Below are positions 1 to 13,621 of a DNA stretch of 64,000 bases, one piece after another; the stretch's first letter is position 1, and each line of letters opens with the position of its first letter. The translations under genes were made by a program, and so were the position numbers. Origin of the DNA: Adineta vaga (taxonomy: Eukaryota > Rotifera); NCBI GenBank assembly GCA_021613535.1, contig CP075494.1, positions 10,230,001 through 10,294,000 on the forward strand. Direction: 5' to 3'. The notes beneath the pieces were generated by a model that was given only the letters and a program-made list of their open reading frames with translations, was not told where the DNA came from and did not search any database.

Positions 1-3000
1 GAGTATGTTAGAATTATAATACTTCTCAATTTTACTCGCTCCGACTCTAGGGTATTTTTGAATTCTTTTCAAATTCAAAATGAAAAAAAAAGAACGATAT
101 TTTTTCACACAACCCAGGGTATACGGACTAAACAAAAAAAACGTTTTTATTCAATAAAGACAGTCAATCTTATATTCACTTGGCATCACTAACCGTTTTT
201 ATCGTTCTCTCACGATTTCAACCCTCTCATCAGACACTGACCAGACATACTTACACTACTATCATCATAGAATCAACACAGTCATTTATTAATATATGGA
301 AATATAGATAGACATCAATGTATACTTTCATATATCCTTAATTCTGAAAAGGTTGGGTGTACGGTCTGAGAATATACAGATCTTCACATGCTCTTAAAAG
401 TTTCTATACTGCATAACAAATAAAGAGCTGAACATCGGTAGACCTAGCCTCGTCCAGATCAAGGATACATGGAAGTATACATGTATGTATAGTTTTGTAT
501 ATTTATGTATGAACAATTATAAAGACCCAGATACCCATGATTTCAGTCGGAAATGGGGTCATTTTTTTTCTTTTAAATCCAGAAAGAATTCAACTAGACC
601 ATTCTATGCTTATTCCGAGATTCAGATTGTCATAGAAGTCCGATTATTCTAGAACTCTTATTTAGGGATGACACTTTAACTTTTTTTAGAGGTTAAAGTA
701 ACTACTTTAACGGGAAAATGACGTTTCATACCACTTTGTTTTTCCGAACTGCGTGACGAAAAAAAATGATAGAAATCTTATCATGGAATCCGTGAAGCGA
801 AAGTTGAAGTAAGTAAACAGCATTTTCGAACGAATGGATGTATAAAATAAGTACTTATATCAATTGGCGGTGCCTGAGCCCACCCAGTCTTACTTGTGGG
901 TGAATTTGGCCCTCGTTGGCCCACTCTGGACAACATGTCTGCTCACATCCACATCCTCTCGGCAAGAAATTTCCGAACATCCGATAAAAATTCCCGGATA
1001 TCCGACATCCCCGAACATCTGCACGAAATCAGCAAAAAATAGTTTTCTTTTCAAACACCCGGACACGTTACCCGATGTTCAGAATGGATGGTACGAAACG
1101 TAGTTCACCCACTTTAACTTTAAAATCATAGCAAAATAAAACTATTTTGAATTTTAGAATCGTATTAAAGTTAAAATATTTTGAAGTGACTTAGTATCAT
1201 TTGCAACTGAGCAACGAACACATTTTAAATACTATAAAGAAATTTTTAATGTTAAAGCTAAAATGAAACTTTAATCACTTTTTCAAAGTAAAGTTAAAGT
1301 TAAAGTGTCACCTCTACTCTACTTCGTTCAATGTTTCGATAAACCCTACTGGGTCAAAATTCTTGTACTTTTGATTATACTCACGGATCCAAAATTGCGA
1401 TCATTCTAACATTCTAACTCTTCTAAAACTCAAACTTATTCATTTTCATAAAAATTTCCACAATATGATAGTCTTTGGTTTCTTGTGCCCGTAATCCGTG
1501 TATAATATGCGTAGTATTTGGAATCCTATTCGAAGTTCGAGTATCAGAAGAGGACTACATGTAATTCTAACTATATTCGACAAATACTAAATTTGATGAT
1601 GTTCGTAAAGTGAATTTGTACGTTAGCACCAGCGTCCTATGCGCAAGCTCGCATTTGGCTCGATGAACGGATTCGATTCGACCCTGACAAACCACAACTC
1701 GCAATATACAACATGCCTTTTCTCTATCGCCTCTCCTCCGGATATACTCTATCAATATCACAACTTCGCCATGCTCTTCAACTCATTGTGCAGAAACATC
1801 TATCACTACGAACATCACTCAACTTCGATTCAGAAAACAATGTACTCATGCAACGAATTGTTGATTTAGACAACGATAATAAAGATCAACTATATGAATT
1901 CATCGAAAGTACCTATGAAACAGAGGAAGAACTCAGTCACATTATGCACACTGAGAAAGGCAATCCACATATCTTTGATCTTTCTCGAGGTCTTGTCTTT
2001 CGATGCCATCTCGTCTACTACAAACGAATATGCACAATTGATCTTCTTTCCGACAAAGATGCGATCATTTTCAATTTTCATCATGCTTTGTTCGACTTTC
2101 CATCAATGAGCATATTTCTTCATGATCTCAATCAAGCATACACAACCAGTCAACTACCTCCTGATAATGATGATACTCTTCGTTATCTTGATTGTAACTA
2201 TCTACATATATTGTCTTTTAATACCATGTTATTTGACTCTTCATTCTCTTTTTAAGATGCTACTATTGAACAAAGATGCCGATGACAGGTGCAAGCATGT
2301 TTTGGCTTGATGCGCTACATGATTGCCAACTCGATCGACCACTACCGTTACCATATGATCGACATCGTCTTTCAGATGAGCATCGAACTGGTCGTGGAAC
2401 ATCTGTTTCTTTCGATTTTGATCGGGATCTTTCACATCACTTCCTTACTTACTCATCTTCAAATGCCATCGGTCTTGAACATCTCGCACTTGCACTATAC
2501 TACGCCTTTCTATTCAAACTAACAAACGGAGAAACAGATTTATGCATCGGAAAGAACACAGATGGTCGATACAGAGAAGAGCTTAAGTCAGTCATTGGAA
2601 TGTTTGTAAATGCTATCCCATTACGATGTCAAGTGGATCCTCATTGGTCTTCGCAACAGTTAGTCATGCATGTTAATGAAATAATGACTAATAGTATGAA
2701 ATACTCGTATTTTCCTCTTCAACGTATTCTCTCTCAACATCCGCATGTTGCTAATCCTGCATTTCTCGATGCATCTTTTGGTTATTTTATGCTGGACAAT
2801 GAAAATAAAAAGAGTGAAATCATGATTGGTGGTTTTCATCTTCACGGTATGCGTTCCTCACTTAAGATTAGCGAAGAAGAAATAACGAGTAAGTTCGACT
2901 TCTTCTTCAATATTCAACATAATATTGTCACAAATCAACTATCATGCATAATCAATGGATCGCTTGATCTATTCGATACAGCAACAGTTGATATGATTGT

Positions 3001-4801
3001 GCAAAGATTCCATTTGTTTGCACAACATTTTTTTAAATCTGTCGATAATCGAATGAGTAGGCCAATTCATGAGCTATCAATGATATTACCAAATGAGAAC
3101 ATGGTTATGCAATCTTTGAATAATACGAAAGTGTCATTTCCTTCTGCCACGTGCATTCACCATGAATTTGTTGCTCAAGTAATACAACATCCACAAAAAA
3201 TAGCCGTTGAACTTGACGATCAATCTCTCACATTTGCGGAGCTTCTGCATCAAGCTCAAGCATTAACTCTGCATCTTCTCATACATCACGATGTTCTCCC
3301 AGGGGAAATTATCTGTCAATGTGTGGAGCGTAGTTTATCAATGGTAAACACAATTAAATGATTGTTTCATGATTATCCTATAAATAACTCATTTTCTCTA
3401 GGTTATTGGCATTTTAGCGATCGTCATGGTTGGTGGTTCATATTGTCCATTATCACCACAAGATCCTCCGCAACGTCTGAAAGCTCTTGTCAACCAAATT
3501 CATAGTCGTTTGGTTATCATTCATCCTACCACAACTGCTATGTTCGAATTGAACACAATGACAGTTAATATTGATACAGCTATGCATTTCAATGAATCGT
3601 GTAACGAAGCAAAGGTTCAGCAACTTTCAGACATACCTATCACAGCAGAAAATATTGTCTTTACAATTTTTACTAGTGGTTCAACTGGTATTCCAAAAGC
3701 GGTTTGTATAGTGTCTGAATTCATATTTATCTAATAAATGTCTGTTTCTTTTCTAGGTTCAAGTGCGTCATCGAAACTTCACTGACTTTATGCACTCGTT
3801 TGTTTTTACTGGTGTACTCGGAAAGAGCGATGTAATAATACAAATGGCACGTTGCTCTTTCGATAATCATCTTTTAAGTCTCGTTGGTACATTGATGACT
3901 GGAGCAACATTAGTAATGCTTCGACCGCAAGGCAACATGGACTTAGAATATCTCACTAGAGTGCTTGATAAAAAGCAGATTAGTGTTATGCACGCGGTTC
4001 CGTCTTTGTTGAATAGTCTTTTTCATTTTCTTAAAGAAACTGAGCGTACGTTAGCTGTGAAATGGTTACGATCGTTGTGTAGTGGAGGTTTGTAGTTTTT
4101 TTTAACGATTATTGGAGTATTATAGATTTCTTTTTATTATTTTGTTACAGGTGAAGCTCTCAATGTCAAGACAGCTACCCTATTAAAAAGTGTAGTTTCA
4201 GAGACGTGTCAAGTTCGAAATCACTATGGTCCAGCCGAAGTCACTGTGAACTGTGCTTGTCATCTAATTGATCTGACTAAAGATCAAGAAAGCATTCCTC
4301 CGGTCGACCTCTACCTAATTATCGATGTTTGATTCTGGACGAGTACTTGCAGACTGTCTATATTGGACTTGTAGGAGAACTTGTTGTTGGAGGAGTTGGC
4401 ATTTTCGCAGGATATCTTGCTCGTGCTGATTTAACGAGAGCAGTATTAATTAAAATGAATGATGAGATTTTCTACAAAACAGGTGATCTTGTTCGAATGG
4501 ACGAAGATGGGTTGATTCATTATGAAACTCGTAAAGATTATCAAGTGAAATTACGAGGTCAGCGTATTGAACTGAGTGAAATAGAACAGTGCCTATTGCA
4601 AACTTCTGTCGGCGCATGCATCGTCATCAAATGGGGTGATGATCATCTTGTTGCTTATGTCCAAAGCTCTGATATTACTGAAGAACAGCTACGCGAACAT
4701 TGTCAATCATATCTTCCACCACATATGATTCCATCGATGTTCATCATACTTGATAAACTTCCACTCAATGCAAATGGAAAAGTAGATAGAAAACAACTTC
4801 C
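1..4801 (+). repeat. Direct repeat, copy 1 (at least 4.8 kb)
   Basis: This stretch matches 8818-13621 almost base for base, through non-coding DNA, exons and introns alike. The only differences I saw by eye are a 1-bp indel near 823, a 2-bp indel near 1102, a T/A substitution at 2254, a missing A in the run at 2272-2274 and a missing T near 4298. The left limit is unknown because the window starts inside the repeat. The right limit is sharp, just after the codons for the A10 motif of the adenylation domain. It is either a very recent tandem duplication (period about 8.82 kb) or an assembly duplication of alleles. Confidence 0.95.
664..1315. mobile_element. Non-autonomous TIR element inside repeat copy 1
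   Basis: The left end AGGGATGACACTTTAACTTT and the reverse complement of the right end (AGAGGTGACACTTTAACTTT) match at 18 of 20 positions. Several internal TTAAAGTTAAAGT-like motifs lie near the ends. No transposase frame is present; a 79-codon open frame inside it has no protein-like features. I could not define a clean target-site duplication. It resembles a MITE of a cut-and-paste DNA transposon, superfamily unknown. Confidence 0.6.
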
Positions 4802-6662
4802 GCTACCCAATGTATCATCCCTGAGCATGCTATCACCAGATGATTCTGATGTTCCACATAGTGAGTTAGAACAAAGTGTGCACGACATCTGGATTCGTGT
4901 TTTACGAAGTAATGAAAAGCAGATTTCTACAAGTACGAATTTTTTCAGTATTGGTGGTCATTCACTTTTGTTTATTGAACTTTATCATCGTTATCAATCA
5001 TTTTTTGGCTTCAATAGTCATGAAGTGTCTATTGGTTCATTTCTCCAACAACCAACTATTTTCCAGCATGCACAATTACTTTGTTGCATCCCGATGAACG
5101 ATTCGGAATCTACACAATGGCATACGTTGCATATACAGCAAGGTATTGAACTTAATATGAATTACTGAGATATAAATAGTGTAATGGTCTTTCTGAATTT
5201 GCAGGTATTGCGTCTTTTGCTCAAGAACGAATTTTTCTCGATGAAAAGGTTCGATTCTCTAATCAAATTGCTATATACAATGAATTGGCTGCTCTGCGAG
5301 TTATTCAAGGTTCATTGTCAGTAGATCGTCTAACACAAGCTTGTCGATATGTCCTTGGCAAACATAAGATACTACGCACATCTCTAAGTTTCAATGAGAA
5401 TGATGGAATTTTGATACAATACATTACTGACAAACATAGAACATTTACAATAGTTACAAATCAAACATTTGAGAATGAGAATGAAGTTCAGAATATTTTT
5501 TATCGTGCGACAATCGATCCTGATCTATTCGATCTATCAACTGGTCGTGTTTTTCATTGTCAAATAATTTGGCAACAGAACTCAATCGATATAAATGAGA
5601 ACAGTGAACTTATTAAAGACAATGATGTGCTCATTATCGGCTTTCATCATGCAGCAAGCGATCGATCATCTCGTCCAGTATTTTACAGCGATCTATATCA
5701 TGCTTATAATAACAATTCAATATGGTTCGACGAAGAGAAATCATTGCAATACATTGATTATAGTGTTCATGAACGTCTAATCGATATGACACCATCACGC
5801 GAGTTTTGGCGTTCTCAACTAGCTGGCTACCATGTTGAGCATCACTTAGCGTTGCCTGTTGATCGACGTCGTTCGCCCAGTGAACAACGATCTGGTGCAA
5901 GTTCTATTGCTCAGATATCATTGGACAATGATGTTTCAACCGCATTCTTGGAATATGCTTCATCACATCAAGTGACACCATTTCAACTAGGTCTTGCTAC
6001 ATTCTATGCATTTTTGTTCAAGTTAACACATGGTGACAATGATATATGTGTTTCGACCCTAAATGCTAACCGATACAGACCTGAGTTGCAGAATATGGTC
6101 GGAATGTTTGTTACAACATTACCACATCGAATTCAACTTGACCAACAGTGGACTTTTCATGAACTTGTTGAAATTGTGCACGATAAATGCTTATCGATTC
6201 TTGAACACTCTTATTATCCTTTGCAGCAAATTATAACTGACATGCGTCTGAATCAATCAACTGTTCCATTTCTTGAAACGTTGTTTGACTTTGCTACTGG
6301 AACCTCGGATAGCAATCGGACATGTTTACAAGCAGCAACTTTGGAATCTATGCCAGTAGAACAATCTACTCATGTTGCTAAATTTGATGTCAAGTTTTCG
6401 TTTGTCTATGACCCATGGTTAAAAGATAATAAGTTATCATTTAATTTAAATTGTTCAAGTGATTTGTTTCACGGGACAACGGTTCTGACGATGGCTCGAA
6501 GATTCAATCATTTTCTTCATCAAATTTTTTCAACAAATCTAAATGACTCTCAAGTCGACACTCATACTCGAACTTTGAATAAGTGTAATATTATTCTACC
6601 AGAAGAAGATTTAGAAATTCAAAAGCAAGGCTTCTGTCGACAATTAACTGATACAAAGGAAG
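1627..6662 (+). CDS. NRPS block 1: C-A-T-C (two frameshifts)
   Basis: Exons: 1627-2193, 2257-3343, 3402-3701, 3757-4087, 4151-5142, 5205-6662. Domains in order: condensation (HHALFDF), adenylation (A3 FTSGSTGIPKA, A5 NHYGPAE, A7 YKTGDL, A8 LRGQRIEL, A10 NGKVDRKQLP), carrier (SIGGHSLLF with the phosphopantetheine Ser) and a second condensation domain (HHAASD) that is not followed by its own A domain. Compared with block 2, one A is missing at 2272-2274 and one T near 4298. Each breaks the frame, and restoring both makes the length a multiple of three. They may be true decay or uncorrected assembly errors in a repeat. The carrier and second C resemble block 3, whereas C-A is the twin of block 2. 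Confidence 0.85.
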
Positions 6663-8439
6663 GTATGTTGATATTTCAAGAGAAAGCTGCTAGCATGTGA
6701 GAGATTGAATCGATAAAAGCTTGAAAATCTCTCCTGCTTGGAAAAATCGCTTTATTGCTGAAAAGAATTCGTTATAGTACAATGATAAACTTCGCATTCT
6801 TGACTAACTTTTTGCATTGTGAGATCTTAGCGAAAGCATGGGACGTCGCCCAAGAAGTTTTTATTGTTATAACCGGGTAATGGGTTCCTTTTGCGCGTAT
6901 ACTGTCGCTTTCGTTCACATCTATCACTGTTATACGCTCTGTAAAAGCTTATTATCGCCAGCCTTAACGAAGATATTCTGAACAAAAAATTAACAGAAAA
7001 AGGACGCGGATAAAAGTGAAGGTGTAGCAAAAGGAGGAACACGTATTATTATGATTTGAACACTCTTTGCATCTACTCTTACGCCTACTCCAGCAGCTTT
7101 TATACCCATTGATTATGGTTGATCTTTGTTTTTCGATCCTTGAAATACGAAAGATCAAAGGACTTTGATATCGCTCGAGAAAAGCTGATCTGGATAAGAT
7201 AGATCTCAGTTACCTCTAAATCTATACGCTTGCTTTTGCTCCTATTCACCTGCATCCAAACTCTCGTATCGAAGATGAAGATTTGTTTTTATAGATCATT
7301 CTCTTTCTCGTACAGAAGAGTCTTGCAAGAAAAAACTGTTTGCTTACTTGCTTGTTTGTCTGTGCGCACTTCACTGATTGGTACAAAATCAATGTAAAAA
7401 TAAAAAGAATTATTTTCGATAAAACCTGAACGAAGGTTAATCAACATCAGAGATGAACACGGCGCAACATGTTATGTCCTCCTCTGTTCTGATGAACGAC
7501 AGAACAAAACAAAAATCGAAAGCACTTCCTGTATAGAGGGCAGGACAACACAGTAAAAGCTCGAATGTGAAAATCGTCCGGACCGACATAAACATCCAGT
7601 TTAGCGGGGCAATCGTTACAGAGAAAGTTCAACTAGTATTTGCACTTTACAGTTACTTTTCAAAAATAACAATTTTTTACTCGATTAAAAAAACATTATT
7701 TCATACGTTTGAAGCAACTGTAAAGTACTACTCCTGGGTTCAACAAAAACAAATCCACCCATCCTTTTGCATTATTGTCTACGTTTTTTAGTTAGATTTT
7801 ATTACTTTATTCAATGAAGTATAATCGATTGCGACTAAACATTTATCAATACAACAGATACAAATGATAAATAAAGATTCTCTTAAATATGTTGCGAATA
7901 ATCATTTCTTCTTTTAAGAATATCAGGTATATTTGCTATTGAAACACAAAACTTATCTTTCAATTTTCGAAAAGATAAACTGCGGTCACTGTCTCTTGAT
8001 AAATCAACCTTTTACTCCGAATGCATATTATGCCTAGACGTCATATTGAGACAAGTATCTTTCATTCTTTATGTCGATCTTGATCGAATATAACTTTACC
8101 ATCAGTAAAATTCAGAACATTGACTTTCACAATATCGGCTATATATTTAGATGTGTGTTTCGGTGAGGATGACGAGATAAGCAGACGATTAGACGATGGT
8201 ATGAGTGTTTGCTAGCGTAACAAAATGACGGATTCGCAGAGTAGAGTTCTAACGATGAATACATAGCTACAGTTCATCTATGCGACCTGTTCACCGGGCA
8301 CTATCTTAGCTTTCTTTGTTTTCTGATGGATGATCACTCCTATAGGAGTTGTGCTAAATAAAGAAAAAACACGATTGTGAGTATACAGATGAAACAATAC
8401 ATCATCATATCGAAAGACCAAGGGAGAAAAGCGGATCAT

Positions 8440-8640
8440 GTGGATCCTTTTGTATTCGGCAGATACGCTTGGATCCTATATATTCTATGAATTCTACCGG
8501 ATCATTTTGGGTCGTATGGATTCTCTTTGATTTTATCGGATTCTCCTTGATCTTGAGAAAGGGATAAGGCATATCCTAGGATATAACAGAAACCGATAGG
8601 ATTCAACAGAATCTGATAGGATCCAACAGAATCCATAGAG
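8440..8640. repeat. Short imperfect repeats in direct and inverted orientation
   Basis: The unit GATAGGATYCAACAGAATC occurs twice in tandem around 8593-8632 with weaker copies beside it. The segment around 8515-8548 is its reverse complement in degenerate form, so the region could fold back on itself. No coding potential is visible. Confidence 0.5.
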
Positions 8641-8817
8641 TTCGCTTTTCCCCCCTTGTGATAAATTGATTGAGCTGTCATAAACTCTTTTTGAACGTTT
8701 ACTGTTCTCCACTTATTTTTTTCAGTGCTAGTGGTCTTTTTATACACCCCTAACTTCTTTACCTCAAGTTCGGTTAAATTGTTACTGTTCTCATTATTCT
8801 AATAATTATAAATTCAA

Positions 8818-11800
8818 GAGTATGTTAGAATTATAATACTTCTCAATTTTACTCGCTCCGACTCTAGGGTATTTTTGAATTCTTTTCAAATTCAAAATGA
8901 AAAAAAAAGAACGATATTTTTTCACACAACCCAGGGTATACGGACTAAACAAAAAAAACGTTTTTATTCAATAAAGACAGTCAATCTTATATTCACTTGG
9001 CATCACTAACCGTTTTTATCGTTCTCTCACGATTTCAACCCTCTCATCAGACACTGACCAGACATACTTACACTACTATCATCATAGAATCAACACAGTC
9101 ATTTATTAATATATGGAAATATAGATAGACATCAATGTATACTTTCATATATCCTTAATTCTGAAAAGGTTGGGTGTACGGTCTGAGAATATACAGATCT
9201 TCACATGCTCTTAAAAGTTTCTATACTGCATAACAAATAAAGAGCTGAACATCGGTAGACCTAGCCTCGTCCAGATCAAGGATACATGGAAGTATACATG
9301 TATGTATAGTTTTGTATATTTATGTATGAACAATTATAAAGACCCAGATACCCATGATTTCAGTCGGAAATGGGGTCATTTTTTTTCTTTTAAATCCAGA
9401 AAGAATTCAACTAGACCATTCTATGCTTATTCCGAGATTCAGATTGTCATAGAAGTCCGATTATTCTAGAACTCTTATTTAGGGATGACACTTTAACTTT
9501 TTTTAGAGGTTAAAGTAACTACTTTAACGGGAAAATGACGTTTCATACCACTTTGTTTTTCCGAACTGCGTGACGAAAAAAAATGATAGAAATCTTATCA
9601 TGGAATCCGTGAAGCGAAAGTTGAAGTAAGTAAACAGCATTTTTCGAACGAATGGATGTATAAAATAAGTACTTATATCAATTGGCGGTGCCTGAGCCCA
9701 CCCAGTCTTACTTGTGGGTGAATTTGGCCCTCGTTGGCCCACTCTGGACAACATGTCTGCTCACATCCACATCCTCTCGGCAAGAAATTTCCGAACATCC
9801 GATAAAAATTCCCGGATATCCGACATCCCCGAACATCTGCACGAAATCAGCAAAAAATAGTTTTCTTTTCAAACACCCGGACACGTTACCCGATGTTCAG
9901 AATGGATGGTACGAAACGTAGTTTTCACCCACTTTAACTTTAAAATCATAGCAAAATAAAACTATTTTGAATTTTAGAATCGTATTAAAGTTAAAATATT
10001 TTGAAGTGACTTAGTATCATTTGCAACTGAGCAACGAACACATTTTAAATACTATAAAGAAATTTTTAATGTTAAAGCTAAAATGAAACTTTAATCACTT
10101 TTTCAAAGTAAAGTTAAAGTTAAAGTGTCACCTCTACTCTACTTCGTTCAATGTTTCGATAAACCCTACTGGGTCAAAATTCTTGTACTTTTGATTATAC
10201 TCACGGATCCAAAATTGCGATCATTCTAACATTCTAACTCTTCTAAAACTCAAACTTATTCATTTTCATAAAAATTTCCACAATATGATAGTCTTTGGTT
10301 TCTTGTGCCCGTAATCCGTGTATAATATGCGTAGTATTTGGAATCCTATTCGAAGTTCGAGTATCAGAAGAGGACTACATGTAATTCTAACTATATTCGA
10401 CAAATACTAAATTTGATGATGTTCGTAAAGTGAATTTGTACGTTAGCACCAGCGTCCTATGCGCAAGCTCGCATTTGGCTCGATGAACGGATTCGATTCG
10501 ACCCTGACAAACCACAACTCGCAATATACAACATGCCTTTTCTCTATCGCCTCTCCTCCGGATATACTCTATCAATATCACAACTTCGCCATGCTCTTCA
10601 ACTCATTGTGCAGAAACATCTATCACTACGAACATCACTCAACTTCGATTCAGAAAACAATGTACTCATGCAACGAATTGTTGATTTAGACAACGATAAT
10701 AAAGATCAACTATATGAATTCATCGAAAGTACCTATGAAACAGAGGAAGAACTCAGTCACATTATGCACACTGAGAAAGGCAATCCACATATCTTTGATC
10801 TTTCTCGAGGTCTTGTCTTTCGATGCCATCTCGTCTACTACAAACGAATATGCACAATTGATCTTCTTTCCGACAAAGATGCGATCATTTTCAATTTTCA
10901 TCATGCTTTGTTCGACTTTCCATCAATGAGCATATTTCTTCATGATCTCAATCAAGCATACACAACCAGTCAACTACCTCCTGATAATGATGATACTCTT
11001 CGTTATCTTGATTGTAACTATCTACATATATTGTCTTTTAATACCATGTTATTTGACTCTTCATTCTCTTTTTTAGATGCTACTATTGAACAAAAGATGC
11101 CGATGACAGGTGCAAGCATGTTTTGGCTTGATGCGCTACATGATTGCCAACTCGATCGACCACTACCGTTACCATATGATCGACATCGTCTTTCAGATGA
11201 GCATCGAACTGGTCGTGGAACATCTGTTTCTTTCGATTTTGATCGGGATCTTTCACATCACTTCCTTACTTACTCATCTTCAAATGCCATCGGTCTTGAA
11301 CATCTCGCACTTGCACTATACTACGCCTTTCTATTCAAACTAACAAACGGAGAAACAGATTTATGCATCGGAAAGAACACAGATGGTCGATACAGAGAAG
11401 AGCTTAAGTCAGTCATTGGAATGTTTGTAAATGCTATCCCATTACGATGTCAAGTGGATCCTCATTGGTCTTCGCAACAGTTAGTCATGCATGTTAATGA
11501 AATAATGACTAATAGTATGAAATACTCGTATTTTCCTCTTCAACGTATTCTCTCTCAACATCCGCATGTTGCTAATCCTGCATTTCTCGATGCATCTTTT
11601 GGTTATTTTATGCTGGACAATGAAAATAAAAAGAGTGAAATCATGATTGGTGGTTTTCATCTTCACGGTATGCGTTCCTCACTTAAGATTAGCGAAGAAG
11701 AAATAACGAGTAAGTTCGACTTCTTCTTCAATATTCAACATAATATTGTCACAAATCAACTATCATGCATAATCAATGGATCGCTTGATCTATTCGATAC

Positions 11801-13621
11801 AGCAACAGTTGATATGATTGTGCAAAGATTCCATTTGTTTGCACAACATTTTTTTAAATCTGTCGATAATCGAATGAGTAGGCCAATTCATGAGCTATCA
11901 ATGATATTACCAAATGAGAACATGGTTATGCAATCTTTGAATAATACGAAAGTGTCATTTCCTTCTGCCACGTGCATTCACCATGAATTTGTTGCTCAAG
12001 TAATACAACATCCACAAAAAATAGCCGTTGAACTTGACGATCAATCTCTCACATTTGCGGAGCTTCTGCATCAAGCTCAAGCATTAACTCTGCATCTTCT
12101 CATACATCACGATGTTCTCCCAGGGGAAATTATCTGTCAATGTGTGGAGCGTAGTTTATCAATGGTAAACACAATTAAATGATTGTTTCATGATTATCCT
12201 ATAAATAACTCATTTTCTCTAGGTTATTGGCATTTTAGCGATCGTCATGGTTGGTGGTTCATATTGTCCATTATCACCACAAGATCCTCCGCAACGTCTG
12301 AAAGCTCTTGTCAACCAAATTCATAGTCGTTTGGTTATCATTCATCCTACCACAACTGCTATGTTCGAATTGAACACAATGACAGTTAATATTGATACAG
12401 CTATGCATTTCAATGAATCGTGTAACGAAGCAAAGGTTCAGCAACTTTCAGACATACCTATCACAGCAGAAAATATTGTCTTTACAATTTTTACTAGTGG
12501 TTCAACTGGTATTCCAAAAGCGGTTTGTATAGTGTCTGAATTCATATTTATCTAATAAATGTCTGTTTCTTTTCTAGGTTCAAGTGCGTCATCGAAACTT
12601 CACTGACTTTATGCACTCGTTTGTTTTTACTGGTGTACTCGGAAAGAGCGATGTAATAATACAAATGGCACGTTGCTCTTTCGATAATCATCTTTTAAGT
12701 CTCGTTGGTACATTGATGACTGGAGCAACATTAGTAATGCTTCGACCGCAAGGCAACATGGACTTAGAATATCTCACTAGAGTGCTTGATAAAAAGCAGA
12801 TTAGTGTTATGCACGCGGTTCCGTCTTTGTTGAATAGTCTTTTTCATTTTCTTAAAGAAACTGAGCGTACGTTAGCTGTGAAATGGTTACGATCGTTGTG
12901 TAGTGGAGGTTTGTAGTTTTTTTTAACGATTATTGGAGTATTATAGATTTCTTTTTATTATTTTGTTACAGGTGAAGCTCTCAATGTCAAGACAGCTACC
13001 CTATTAAAAAGTGTAGTTTCAGAGACGTGTCAAGTTCGAAATCACTATGGTCCAGCCGAAGTCACTGTGAACTGTGCTTGTCATCTAATTGATCTGACTA
13101 AAGATCAAGAAAGCATTCCTCTCGGTCGACCTCTACCTAATTATCGATGTTTGATTCTGGACGAGTACTTGCAGACTGTCTATATTGGACTTGTAGGAGA
13201 ACTTGTTGTTGGAGGAGTTGGCATTTTCGCAGGATATCTTGCTCGTGCTGATTTAACGAGAGCAGTATTAATTAAAATGAATGATGAGATTTTCTACAAA
13301 ACAGGTGATCTTGTTCGAATGGACGAAGATGGGTTGATTCATTATGAAACTCGTAAAGATTATCAAGTGAAATTACGAGGTCAGCGTATTGAACTGAGTG
13401 AAATAGAACAGTGCCTATTGCAAACTTCTGTCGGCGCATGCATCGTCATCAAATGGGGTGATGATCATCTTGTTGCTTATGTCCAAAGCTCTGATATTAC
13501 TGAAGAACAGCTACGCGAACATTGTCAATCATATCTTCCACCACATATGATTCCATCGATGTTCATCATACTTGATAAACTTCCACTCAATGCAAATGGA
13601 AAAGTAGATAGAAAACAACTT
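8818..13621 (+). repeat. Direct repeat, copy 2
   Basis: This is the second copy of the repeat at 1-4801. It starts abruptly at 8818 within non-coding DNA that follows unrelated intron sequence. After 13621 it loses similarity to copy 1 and instead continues like the block at 29.6 kb. This copy keeps open reading frames at both places where copy 1 is shifted. Confidence 0.95.
9481..10135. mobile_element. Same TIR element inside repeat copy 2
   Basis: This is the copy of the element at 664-1315 carried along by the 8.8-kb duplication. It differs by two small indels. It was therefore present before the duplication and is not an independent insertion. Confidence 0.6.

Larger units (their letters stand above)
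6663..10446 (+). other. Long intron or spacer between NRPS blocks 1 and 2
   Basis: It is 3.8 kb, bounded by G|gtatgt at 6663 and ttag|CA at 10446. Its first 2.15 kb is unique to this position; from 8818 it is the second copy of the sequence at the start of the window. I see no protein-like reading frame. It contains the repeat cluster near 8.44-8.64 kb and the TIR element at 9481-10135. Confidence 0.6.

Noticed and set aside
864-1103. Open frame of 79 codons, repeated at 9682-9921
   Set aside because: It lies inside the TIR element, has no protein-like motif, and its duplication is explained by the 8.8-kb repeat.
654-1325. ACTCT at both flanks of the 0.65-kb TIR element as target duplication
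   Set aside because: The match is offset from the element ends on the left side and imperfect over 8 bp.
5205-6662. Second C domains as epimerisation domains
   Set aside because: The GMFVTTLPHR-type motif matches condensation domains; epimerisation domains carry a different motif at this place.
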